Positions 12,975-25,000 of a stretch of DNA of 64,000 bases are shown in pieces; positions within the stretch are counted from its first letter, which is position 1, and the number at the start of each line of letters is the position of its first letter. This DNA comes from Diploscapter coronatus (lineage: Eukaryota > Nematoda > Chromadorea > Rhabditida > Rhabditidae), in assembly GCA_964036155.1 (NCBI GenBank), contig OZ038422.1, forward strand, positions 23,459,201-23,523,200, written 5' to 3'. The translations under genes and the position numbers were made by a program. Below the pieces are notes generated by a model. The model searched no databases. It had not been told where the DNA came from and saw only the letters and a list, made by a program, of their open reading frames with translations.

Positions 12975-15900
12975 CTTGAGGTCGAGACAGGGACTTTGGT
13001 ACCAGCCCAGAATTACATCATCTCGATTTCTTTGCTTATTATCTCACTCGAAGATCAAACACGACGAAGGGTCAATATTTTGTCGAAACGAAAACGTCCC
13101 TTTTATAGACTCCACTCGATCATTCGATTCTCTTCATTAACGAGCGCCTCCTTTGCGCGGGCAAATTGCAAAAATCAGTGGGCGGGAGACAACGCCTATA
13201 TCGTAGACGTTTTTCAGATCAATTCCCTTTTCTTTTCCTCTGATCTCACTTTTCCGGCTAGATATGCGCGATGGGCTAGTACGCCTATGAGCAAGAGGTG
13301 GATAAAAAGTGCTGCAGAGAAATAAAAACGCCACATCACATACTATTTCGCTTTTTCTAGAGCAAACCCGCCACGGATAACTTTATTTTTGAACACCTAT
13401 GACGATAAAAGGGGCGTGTCTTTTCTTCGTTAAAGGAGGGAATCGTGTGAATCTGCTAACATAGAAAATCCTTTTCTACGAAATGGAAAAAGCGAAGGTC
13501 CGCGAGATATATTTCATTTTAATTTTTGTCATTATCAGTAGTCATTTGTCTGTCAATACAGGCAATTTCGTGACGTTTTATTTTTAGTCCTAAACCAGGT
13601 TGATCGCTTATCTTTTTCTTACTCACCAACAAACCGGTAATCGTTTATGATATATTGGGAAATTGTAAGTATCAATATTACAATTATAATTTTATTCTAG
13701 TTGTTCAATTATACAGTAGTTTTTCGAATAGTTGACTTATTTCTGAATATTAAAAAATACAGGCAATTACACTTGCAAAATATCTTTAAGAAAAGAAAAT
13801 TTCACTATAAATATCGACGGTTAGTTGGATCGATTTTGCAAAATTTTTCCAAATTTGAAAATATTTATTTTCAGAAATATAGTATTTTAATTTGAAATCA
13901 ATTCAAGTGTATCGGAGACACTAAAAATCATCGATGAACTTCTCTTTTGGAATGAATTTGAAGATCCTCTCAACATAAAAGAAAGTTATAAAATGTTGCA
14001 AATAAAAAACATTACCTTGCCTTTTGCTTCTTCTCCTTCTTACTATTTCCATTTAGAAATAATACTATGCTGATTGTTTAGGTCTCTTAACAAAGATGCT
14101 AGCCAATCTACCAATCATAATTGTATTGTTGATCTGCCAATACGTCGAATCCAAGGAGCTGGAACAATTGGCTTGGACTAACAATCGAACGATGCAAATA
14201 ATTAAACACCTGCCGATGGCGCTCGAGAGGAAAACTTTATTCTATTGTAAGAAATTATGTTGAAAGCTAAATAAGCGACTTTGAAACGATTCAGAATAAT
14301 TTAGATCCATATTCAAATAATGTTGAAAATGGAAGAAGAATATGTTTGTTCAATTCATTTACCTGCTCAGTCGAAGAGATTGCAAAATTTCACACTTGGT
14401 ATTGGCCAAATGAGGTAGCAACTACACAGAACAAAGTAAATTTTCATGTTCGTTATTTTGAATAATTTCTTGGGCTTCAGATTTTTGCAATTAGATCTTA
14501 TGACAAATGGTTTGAAATTTTCGATCTGAATACTCGAGAGATCACAAAGGGTAGCATTACAAAAGTCAATAGGTTGGTTTAACTTTCTTGCATTCTTTGC
14601 AGGCCCAAATCCTCCTAAATGGCGTGATGGTGCATCTGTGGCTTATTTCAAAGACAAATTGTATTATTTGGGTGGAAAGGATCTTATAACACATAAAAAG
14701 ACGAAACGAGTTGATATGAGAACATATCAAGACACGAATCGAGTTGATGTAAGAAGATCGAATTAAAGTCGATGAAATAATTTATTCAGGTGTTAATAGA
14801 TGGACAATGGCAAACAGGGCCTGCTCTTCCTCTTCCAATTGAACTGGCTCAAACAATAACATGTGATGAAGTTCTATACGGTCACATTATACCATATTCA
14901 TTATTGTAATTATGGATATTCAGTTATTGATGGTCGTAAAAGTAGAAAGATATATCGATTATCAGACGATGAACGAGAATGGATTGAAATTGGAGAGATT
15001 TCAGAAGCACGAGAATCTTTCGGAGTTGCATCGTTAAATGGAAGAATTTACATAGCTGGAGGAGAACAGTCGTTAGCTTTGTATGATAAATAATGTATTA
15101 TTATATATTTAGTGGCGATGATTTGAAATCCTCTCTGTGTTTCGATCCCTCAGCTCCAGTTGACAGTCGAATTTCTCGAATCACTGATATGAATTATGCA
15201 AGAAAGGATCATTCGCTCATTGTCGTTAACGGGAAATTGTATGCAATCGGAGGAATGTGAGCTGAGATTATACATATCTTTATATGAAATATTTGTTAAC
15301 TTAGAGTGGAAAATTGTTCTGATGAAAAATTCTGTGATTCAATTGAGGAATACGACCCGCAAACGAATAAGTGGCGTGAAGTCGGAAAAATTAATTCGCA
15401 TAAAATTTTATTTTATTATTGTAAGAAATAATGTTGAAAGCTAAGTAAGAGAATTTGGGACGATTCGTAGTAATTTAGTTTATTATGGGAATAATGATAA
15501 TAAACGTGGAGGAAGAATAGGCTTGTTCAATTCTCATAACTTGTCAGTCGAAGTGATTGCAACATTCCACACTTGGTATTGGCCATTTCAAGTAGCAACT
15601 ACACAGGATAAAGTAAATTCTTATGTTCATTATTTTGAATAATTTCTCAGATTTCAGATTTTTGGAATTAGCGGCAGAAAGAAATCATTTGAAATATATG
15701 ATTTGAATACTGGACAAATTTCAAGAGGTCTTATCAATAAATCCATGAATAATCAATTCAAAGAATTTTACAGGTCCAGATCCTCCTGAATGGCGTGATG
15801 GTGCATCTATTGCTTATTTCAAAGGAAAATTGTATTATTTGAGTGGAGGCACGAATCGAGTTGATGTAAGAAGGTCGAATGAGAGTCCATTAAATAATTT

Positions 15901-16965
15901 ATTCAGGTTTTAATAGATGGAAAATGGCAAACAGGACCTGCTTTTCCTCTTCCAATTGAACAGACTCAAACAATAACATGCGATGGAGTTTTATACGGTC
16001 ACATTATAGCATATTCATTATTGTAATCATGGATATTCAGTTATTGATGATGAAAAATGGAATAATACAAAAATGTATCGATTATCGGCTGATGAACGGG
16101 AATGGATTGAAATTGGAGAGATTTCAGAAGGACGACGTTATTTCGGAGTTGCATCGCTAAATGGGAAAATTTACATAATTGGGGGATCGAGGTCGTTAAT
16201 TTTGTATGATAAATAATGTATCATTGTATATTTAGGAGTGGTTATGGAGAATTAAACTCCTCTCTGTGTTTTGATCCTTCAGCCCCAGTTGACAGTCGAA
16301 TTTCTCGAATAGCTGATATGAATTATAAAAGATACGGTCATTCGCTCATTGTCGCTAACGAGAAATTGTATGCAATTGGAGGAGAGCCAGAAATAATATA
16401 CTCAATTCACGGAGGGTGAGGCCGAGATTTTGCATATCTTTATATGAAATGTGTTAATTTAGATATCAAAAAAATTATAAAGATTTTTTAAATTCAATCG
16501 AGGAATACGACCCGCAAACGAATAAATGGCAGGAAGTCGGAGAAATTAACATAAAATAAAGCTTGGGTATAATAATCTCAGATTTTGTATAGAAATTTTA
16601 TTCAATAAAATGAAACAATAATTTAATTTCAATGCACAGGATACAGACAACTCTCGAAGATATCCAAAGTGATGAGGGATAATTGCAACTGAAATAAGTA
16701 TACCTTTTAATCAGGGTTGTACGAACTGAACTTCGAACTATCTAGAAGTTCAGTTCAGGTCAAATTCGATCTTTTTTACGAACTTTAGACACCCCTGATC
16801 CTGTTATTTACTCTCCATTCTTTGCGACAATGTCATTACCAGAAAATTAAATTGTTTGTTTAATGCGATCTAATAAATTCAAGAAAAGCAATAAATAATT
16901 GATAGTATATCGAAAATTGATCAACTTATGTTAAACACACCCCTCAAAATATCCACTTTAACCCC
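12975..16965 (+). repeat. Right arm of large inverted duplication
   Basis: Reverse-complement partner of 9735-12460. It contains gene B and extends past its stop codon to a shared 3' end near 16965. Most of the extra length compared with the left arm is the second kelch module at about 15400-16560. The same unit occurs a third time, in direct orientation, at about 47135-51180. Confidence 0.85.
14096..16559 (+). CDS. F-box/kelch-repeat protein B (two tandem kelch modules)
   Basis: The start ATG at 14096 opens an F-box exon (14096-14246). Kelch exons follow with consistent phases: about 14305-14436, 14480-14550, 14604-14748, 14791-14880, then further exons to the GGA-GGA/EEYDPQTNKW end of module 1 near 15400. 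There the frame does not stop. It reads through INSHKILFYY into a donor copied from the end of an F-box exon, then into a second full kelch module ending at TAA 16557-16559. The gene thus has one F-box and two propeller-sized kelch sets. The F-box lacks one codon compared with genes A and C (IIKHLP in place of IIKKYLP). All splice junctions I checked are open, so I treat it as intact. Substrate adaptor function is inferred from the family. Confidence 0.78.
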
Positions 16966-17080
16966 CTCGTAGACCTGGTCTCCCCATTTTTGTGATTAGG
17001 GTCCAAGGGGGTATCCACTCATATGGGTTGAATCCGGATTAGAAATACTTTTGCAATTGTCCGACCTTTGTTCGAGCTAC
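16960..17080 (+). repeat. Dispersed repeat, copy 1
   Basis: About 110 bp that match 46545-46655 in the same orientation. Both contain TCTCCCCATTTTTGTGATTA, then GGGTCCA, a GTATCCACnCATATG-like block and a later TTGTCCGACCT/TTGTTCGGACCT block. It begins exactly where the kelch inverted duplication ends. No coding content. Confidence 0.7.
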
Positions 17081-17356
17081 TCAAAGAATGCGTCTTAAGA
17101 AAAGTTGATTCAGGTTGAGCAACTTCAGTCAGCACTCACTCGGCTGCGTCCGCTACTGTCGGTCGTTTGTCCTTAATCTACAGGCTCGTCCGCATTCATT
17201 AAACTTGAAAAGAATACAGACAGACAAACAAAAACGGTGGAAATTTTCTGAGTATCAAATTTGGTGAAGTAATTTTGATACATTTCTCAGTTTTTATTCT
17301 ATCGAGATCAAAGCGATGAGGAAATTCAAACAATCGTCTAATGAATTGAATGATAT

Positions 17357-18132
<776 letters not shown>

Positions 18133-19561
18133 TGTGATATGTCAGGTTGCAGATATTCGGTGCGAATTAATGTGGCAATTTTCTGGAGAAATGCGAGTTT
18201 TATGCGCGGGAAATTCGATGAGAGAAAAGCTACTTGCAGGGGGTTTCGTGTCCAAACGGCAAGTTAACGAGATGTTTTGAGACTTACCTAAATGGAAATA
18301 GAGAAAAAAGAAGAATAGAAAGAAAAAACACGCGGAAACTAAACAAATTTCAGACGGCTATTGTTCTACTATAGTTTATCATGCGATGAGAGGGTTTTCT
18401 ATCATCAAGTTCTGACGAAAATAGGCGAAACGAGAAATGCTTTTGAGACGCTCTATGAATGCCAGATTAGGGCAGTGCCGCAATTCTTTCTTGCTTTCAT
18501 TTTCAGCAGCCGCTTTTTCCATGTTTTTCTTCTCTCGTTACTCATTCTCATTCTTACCTTTCCATGCCTTCTATTTCTCTCCCCTCTCTAGATCTTCGTC
18601 TCGTCCACTTTGATCTCTCGTCGTCTTCTTTCCGTTTTCACAAATCTCCTTGGAAACTTCGCTGCACTCCGAGCAGTCGGAAACTGACTTTGAAAATCAA
18701 ACGAATCAGTTTTAGCCAAGTCTATTTATTGTCAATCGACTTAGAACAAGAAATCGAAATTGATTTTTAATTGAAAAGTGGGATCAGTGACCTTATAAAA
18801 TTTTCGAATCAGGATAAAAATGACCCCACCCCTCATCTGAAATATCTCATTCCACGACGAAGAATACAAAATCAAGCTGGACTTCATTATAACTTGAAGT
18901 TAGACTTAACCTCAAAGGTAGTTTCTCTGACTTCAATTTTTAAATCACTTTATTTTCAAAGAAATGTAAATGTTTCTGCTTCAAAGAAGAATGGTATTTT
19001 TCTAGATGCGTTCGACGAGTCGTGCCTATCTATGGAGGGCGGTCTTTATCCGCCAAACTTTTTAGTGGATAACGACCTACACTCAACAAAAAAATAATCT
19101 ACACCCAGACCTAGGAGGACGGTCGTCAGAAATCCTTTGCGACCTACTCCCAGTATATTTTCATCTGATGAAAGTTCCTTCTAGATCGGCTCGTAGAAAA
19201 AGACACTGGGACACCAGTTAGAAAAAGACACCGGCTTTTTTTTCTTTTCTTCTCTTGCTTTCTCATACTATTTCTTAGAAAACCCGGTGTCTTTTTCTAT
19301 GAGCCTCTAGATCTGCCTACACCAAGACATGATTCAAGGATTCTCCAATTGTCTATTTCGTAAAAATAAATAATTTTAGAGCGTCTATATGGAAATGCAA
19401 AATCGATTTGGCCCTCGTTGCTGCTGGCAGAACTGGTTGATAGAAACAGCGACTAGCAACGGATCGGGAAAGCAGCCGGCTGCCGGACTCAACGACGCGT
19501 CGTTACTCGTTCGGAGTGACACTTAATCGCTGATCAATGTAAAATCTATTCTTTCAAATTG
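18133..19561. other. Non-coding interval upstream of the zinc-finger gene
   Basis: No supported exon. Open frames at 18361-19097 have no recognisable domain and poor splice context. It may hold the promoter of the minus-strand zinc-finger gene (near 18150-18350). It also contains a foldback repeat at 19180-19311, described separately. Confidence 0.45.
19180..19311. repeat. Short foldback repeat
   Basis: An imperfect inverted repeat: TCTAGATCGGCTCGTAGAAA on the left pairs with TTTCTATGAGCCTCTAGA on the right, with AGACACYGGG words inside both arms. A second direct copy of TAGAAAAAGACACCGG sits near 19229. The spacer is pyrimidine-rich. It is probably a small MITE or hairpin; no target-site duplication is clear. 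Confidence 0.65.
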
Positions 19562-19564
19562 TAA

Positions 19565-19757
19565 GGGCGCGTTCATACTTAGTTGCATGCAACTTGCAAT
19601 TCGCGTGCAACTCGGCGAAATAGTACAAGAAACGCGGAGAGTGGCCAAATTGCAGCAAGTTGCATGCAATTTTGTCCATTCATTCTCTCTTCATTTTCCG
19701 CGCTATTTTGAGCGAGTTGCAAGTTGCATGCAACTGCAACTAAGTATGAACGGGTCC
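19565..19757. mobile_element. 193-bp Harbinger-type MITE
   Basis: Terminal inverted repeats of about 35-40 bp begin GGGCGCGTTCATACTTAGTT on the left; the right end, read in reverse, begins GGACCCGTTCATACTTAGTT. Both then carry GCATGCAACTTGCAA. The element is flanked by TAA on each side (19562-19564 and 19758-19760), which fits the 3-bp TWA target-site duplication of PIF/Harbinger elements. It has no coding capacity. Confidence 0.8.
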
Positions 19758-20973
19758 TAATGAATAAAAACCAATAATAAAATACTAATACATTAATTTT
19801 CGGCTCTGTAGTTGTCACTCAGTTTTTAGAGTGGTCATTCTATAAACTGAGTAGTGACGACTACAAGGGGTCTGAATTTTCTATAATTTTGATCAACAAA
19901 TGAAGAAAGCTATCCTGCGTAAAAACCGCAAAAAAAAACAAATTGCAGAAAAATGACGGAAGCAGATTATGAAATTCTGATTGACATTCGAAAAGCGTTT
20001 CTCGATACGATCGGTCGAATACTCGATTTTTGAAAATGAACAATAATCCGATTTACCAAAGAAAACTTGACAATTTAAAAGAAATCACGAAAATATTATC
20101 AATGATCGATTATTTGAGACGATAAAAGAGAAGAAAAATTTGATGCATGGAAGTTATGATATTGCTTTCAAACGAATAGACAACATTTTATCGGTTCACG
20201 AAATGATTTTGACGACTTTTTGATATTACACAACGCACTTTGTATATTCGAATTTGTGCACTATTTATTTTTTCTTAAGTAATCAATCTTTGGCAATATA
20301 AAAAATAAGGAAAAAAAAACAAAGAAAGCATATTCAAAATCTCTGCTCGACACCGAAGAACACGTTTTCGACGTGGTCGATATGGTGCAGATCTTCGTTA
20401 ATCACGAAATTTCGAACAATTAACGAACAAAATCAATAATTTCAACAAAAATTGCGAGAAAAAAATCAAAGAACATCGAAAAATTCAAAACGACGCAATT
20501 GCCTGCCGCGTTGTGCAGCGTAGTTGCACACCCGGCTTGACAAGTCCCGCCCCTTGTGTTAGTCGCTGTCTTTGCTCATGTCGTTTCTGTTTCTTCCGTT
20601 TAGTTTTTATTTTTCTCGTTTTTCTGTCGAAGATTGATTCTGATGCTTCTGCAACTAATATCGGGTACGTGTGGGTAATCGATCAATCATAATTTTGATC
20701 GATTGGCTGGTTGGGAAGTCTGCAAAACAAGTGGAAATTTTCCCGTAAATGGCATCGAAATCGTTAATTTCGCAGGCAGTTTTTTCGACTTATCTTTTGT
20801 TTCACTTTTCAGCGGGTGGTTTTCTAAAACTATTCTATGGATCATCTACCATAATTCTTGCAGTTGGTGATAGATTCACTCCAAAAAATCATCGGCAAAA
20901 TTCCAAATTACTCACCAAATTTGGATTAATTTTCCCCCCGAAGCTGTTCCATTTTTCCCTCGATTTCTTTGAC

Positions 20974-21254
20974 AATTTTGAAATGACGGGATGATGTGAG
21001 GACGTGACCTATAGTTGGGGGTAGGAGGTGAAGGAAGGTAGGGCGAAATAGTGTAGGAAAAGATGGGTTTAGTCATTTTTCATTTGCCAAAATGAACAAA
21101 AGAAAAGTGCAACTTCTATTAAAAAATCGGCAATTGAGAAGTGACGGGATGACGTGAGCTATCTCTTTCCACACTATTTCTCCCTGCTTTCGTACTCTCG
21201 CCTATCTCTAACTGTAGCGCACGCCCTCACGTCCTCACGTCATTTCAAAATTAC
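20974..21254. repeat. Imperfect foldback (MITE-like), 280 bp
   Basis: The left arm AATTTTGAAATGACGGGATG, followed by a GTGAGGACGTGA block, is mirrored on the right by TCACGTCCTCACGTCATTTC followed by AAAATT. The AAATAGTGT block is also shared. A third partial copy, GTGACGGGATGACGTGAG, lies internally near 21141. No coding content and no clear target-site duplication. Confidence 0.65.
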
Positions 21255-22052
21255 CGTTCATTTTCTACGACAAACGACGGTCTGTCAGTGCAGCATAAGT
21301 TGGCCTTTGTCTCGGCGAAATTAAATTTTCCCTAAGGATTTTTTGGCGGCATTGCTTCAAAATTTTGTAACTATTTCTTATAGCCACAGGCCCCCTCTAC
21401 AAGAAATGGGTTCCCGAATTTTGAAAAATGTCCGGTAAGAAGTCTTTAGACGAAAAACAAAATTGCAGAAAGAGAAATAGTGTGTATTAGGAAAGCTAGA
21501 AAATTCAGCCCTATGCACACAGCTTGACAGGCCGTGGAATTCACGGCTCTTGAAATCTCGCTTTTGAATTATGGAGACGCATGAGCAACTGCGAATCTTA
21601 TCGAATTTTTGGTATTCATAAAAAATGGTCATCTCAAATTTTTCGAGACTATTTTTGCTTCCTTGTATATGAGCGGCCATATCAATTGCCTGGTTGTGTC
21701 GTTGTCAAATCGTCGAATTGTCGCAGTGCGCAAAATATTATTAATAATGATGTATTGGTGGGGGCTTCGTGAATAAGCGTCTTTTCCAATGAATCAGCCG
21801 CTCGCATTGCTGTCGCTGGAACTGTTGCTTACGTAAAAATTTGCTCGAGAAATTCTCAATTCACTTGATCGTTGACAAAAGCGGGATTCTGCTCTTGACT
21901 CTGATTTTGAAAATTTTCGAGCGGATACTGTTTCGATCCGTAAAACGTTTCGAAGAGCATTTTGTCCGACTCGTATCATTTTCCTCACGACAATTTCGCT
22001 ACTTCCTTTTAACATATTTTTGACTCGTGAAGATATGGCTATTTTATTCCAG

Positions 22053-25000
22053 GCGGTATTCCATATTTGTCGTGCCCGTGTGTCTGAGCGCATCGGTGCT
22101 GTTTCCGTACGCGGCGACCTGCTCGATCCTCGCCCCTCCCCCTCCACCCACTTCGTCTCCAGCTTCTCGTCGAAGGCCGCCGGTCCAGCACTCGGCCACC
22201 AAACAACTGCTGCCGCAAGCGGCCAACCACCCGCAACAGGTAGAGATTAAATTGTTTTTCTTTCTTTCTTTTTGTTCAACAAGACTACGATTAAAAAAAT
22301 CATACATTTCTCAGAATTATAGCTTTTTTTTTTCGAAATTTGCAACTTCATTGCACCGCAGTTTCAGTTGTTTTATTGCAAGTTCGACGTTTCTCCTTTC
22401 AAACCCAAGTGGATAAATTTAAAATTCACTAACAGAACTCGATCTTATTTTTATTAGAACGTTAGAAATGTGTTAGTCAAAATGAACTTTCTGAAAACAG
22501 ACGAAAATCGATATCGAAATCTAAAGAGGAGAAAAAAAAAGTGAATTTCAGCGGGCTCGGGAGGTGCGTTGTGCCTCGACTTCAGCTGCTGCGTCCGGGA
22601 TGGTGGACTCTGTCTCGTCTCCCCCTTCGAAGGACTCTCGCGAGCGTTCCGCCTCCTCGTCACTGGCAGCCTTGCCCAGTCCATCCCCGTCTCCATCGGC
22701 CTCTTCGCAGCAGCAGCAGCCCTCCACTCCGCATACTCCGCATACTCCCCACACACCTCAGCAACAACCCGGCAAACGCACTTTCGCACACAGGTACGAT
22801 TTAAACACGTAATGGTTTCGATTTTAAGATTTTTAAAGAGATATTTTCATAAAAGAAGAAGGATGCAGGCCTCTTTTTTATCTACCATTCTGAAACTTAC
22901 GATAAAGCTTAGGTATAGATTTATAAGTAGCAGACCTGAATATTTTTTACTCCGATCAAGTTTATGATTTTTGAACATTTTACAAACTGCCAAGCCTAAG
23001 CCGGCGGATTTTCCTAACGTGATTCGAATAATCTCAAAGTCGAAACCGCCTACCGTAAAAATACCTGCGATCCCTCGACTTATCCTCTCCTTATATAGAG
23101 ATAATCGACTAAATTGTCGAAAATCTGGGGGCTAAAATTAAATCAAAGCGAAAAATGGGAGTGATTAGTTTTGTACACTTCGATGATTTGCATGAGTTTC
23201 ATCTAGTTTTTCCCCTAAACGGACTTGAGAAATTTCAAACCGTGGCTAATCACATGAAACGAGATAGTGTGTTTATCGAGAGAAAAAACGCATGTCTTCT
23301 TTTCGTCTCTCGAATATATACTCTCGTTTCATGCGGTTAGCCGCGTTTCGAAATTTCCCAAGCCTGTTCCCATCCCTATCCCCGTGTTTCGTTCCGCTCA
23401 CAGCTCGTTCCGAAAGTTCTTGATTTTGATTTGAAAATGTAACAGACTTTCCCCGAAAGTGTTAGTGTTGTCAGGTGCAGCTAGAAGTGATTAGTCACTG
23501 AACAAGTGATAATTCGTATACCTTTTTGATAAGTTTTCAACTGGTATCTTTCCTACCTTATTGAAATTCCTAGAGAAAATTACGCCTGAAGACTCCTCAC
23601 CACGTTATGATTAGGTGTTCCATTTTACGGGAATTGTGAAATATATACCACCAAATTCTGGAGAAATTGAAAAATCGAAAGGGTATACATACGAATTATC
23701 TCTCGAAATTTTCCCACCCTTTCTATCACGTTGTGTCGTATTTTGACTTGGTATTGTAGGTTTTTCTCGAACATCTTCCGAGTTGCCCTGAATCGGTACC
23801 GCTCCTCCTCCGTAGCTCTGGTCAAGGACGTGACGAGCAGCAGCAGCAGCCCTGTGCACGAACTCACTCCTTCGACGAGCTGCAGGCAAACTCCCCCTTT
23901 GCACCGTCCGCGACAAGCTGAGGCAATTCAACCAGAGCAGGAAAAATGCACAAATGCATCGGACGAAACATGGGCAAAACAGCAGAAGCAACCAAATAAA
24001 GGGTAAGTCTTTGAGCGTTTTATTGTCGTAGAGGGAAAATAGCATATTTTTGAGAAAAAAACCGTAAATTAATTGGCTGAGCAACAATTCCTGTAAATTC
24101 TGTTCTTGAGTTTCACAACCAAAAGTACAGAAGTTGTTGTTCAATGCAATAAGTTTCCATGATTTCTTTTCAAGAATATGCAATAATATAATATTTTTAA
24201 ACGGTATTACCAGTTTGATTGCGAGAGAAATCAAGAAAACATTACATATTTTGTTATTTTATTCAAACTGATAATATCATGCTGAAACATATGTGAACAT
24301 TGTGTGACTTGTGCATGCAACTCACGATTCACGGCTAAAATGATCGGAAATAGTGGTATTTGATAGTTTTTTTTATTTTTTTATTTTAGCACCACACACC
24401 CTATAGATTCCTTAATTCTGGGCCTAATTTTTTTTCGTAAAATAAGAGAATTTTAGCTTTGCCTACTTCTAGATTCAGGCGAACTTTCTTTTGCGATGTT
24501 TTCTAGTCTGATTTTGTAAAATATTTTTCGATTTTTACTCTTCTCAAGTACGCGAAGCGAGAGGTAATCTATTTTTTGCGACAAATTTTGGGCTAATTTT
24601 TGTTTCCAATTCAGCGATACTTGCAATTCTCACGAAAATCTTCTATCGAATCAATTTTGATTCTTTTCCAATGGCTCTTTTGCTGAACGCGGAAGGGCTG
24701 TGTCGAGTTTGAAATGATGCTTTTTGATGATTTACGTCATTCTCTTCGACAAGAAATCAGGAAAGACGGCTTGAAGATGCAAGAATATTGGAGAAGCGGT
24801 TAGAGATAACGAGAATCTGAGAGGGGAAAAGAAAGGAAGACAAAGAATATCCTCAGGGTTTACGGGTCCAGCTCAAAAACGGGTCAGCTGCTTGAGGATA
24901 AAAGGATAGGAGATAGGGGAACAGATCAGGAAATGATAATAAATGGGCTGAACCAATACACGAATGAGGAGGAGAAAGGACATGAATTGACAAAAACATG

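Noticed and set aside
22039..22307. Overlapping G+C-rich frames on both strands at the first KSR exons
   Set aside because: They are shadows of the Pro/Ser-rich KSR exons; only one frame joins in phase to the next exons.
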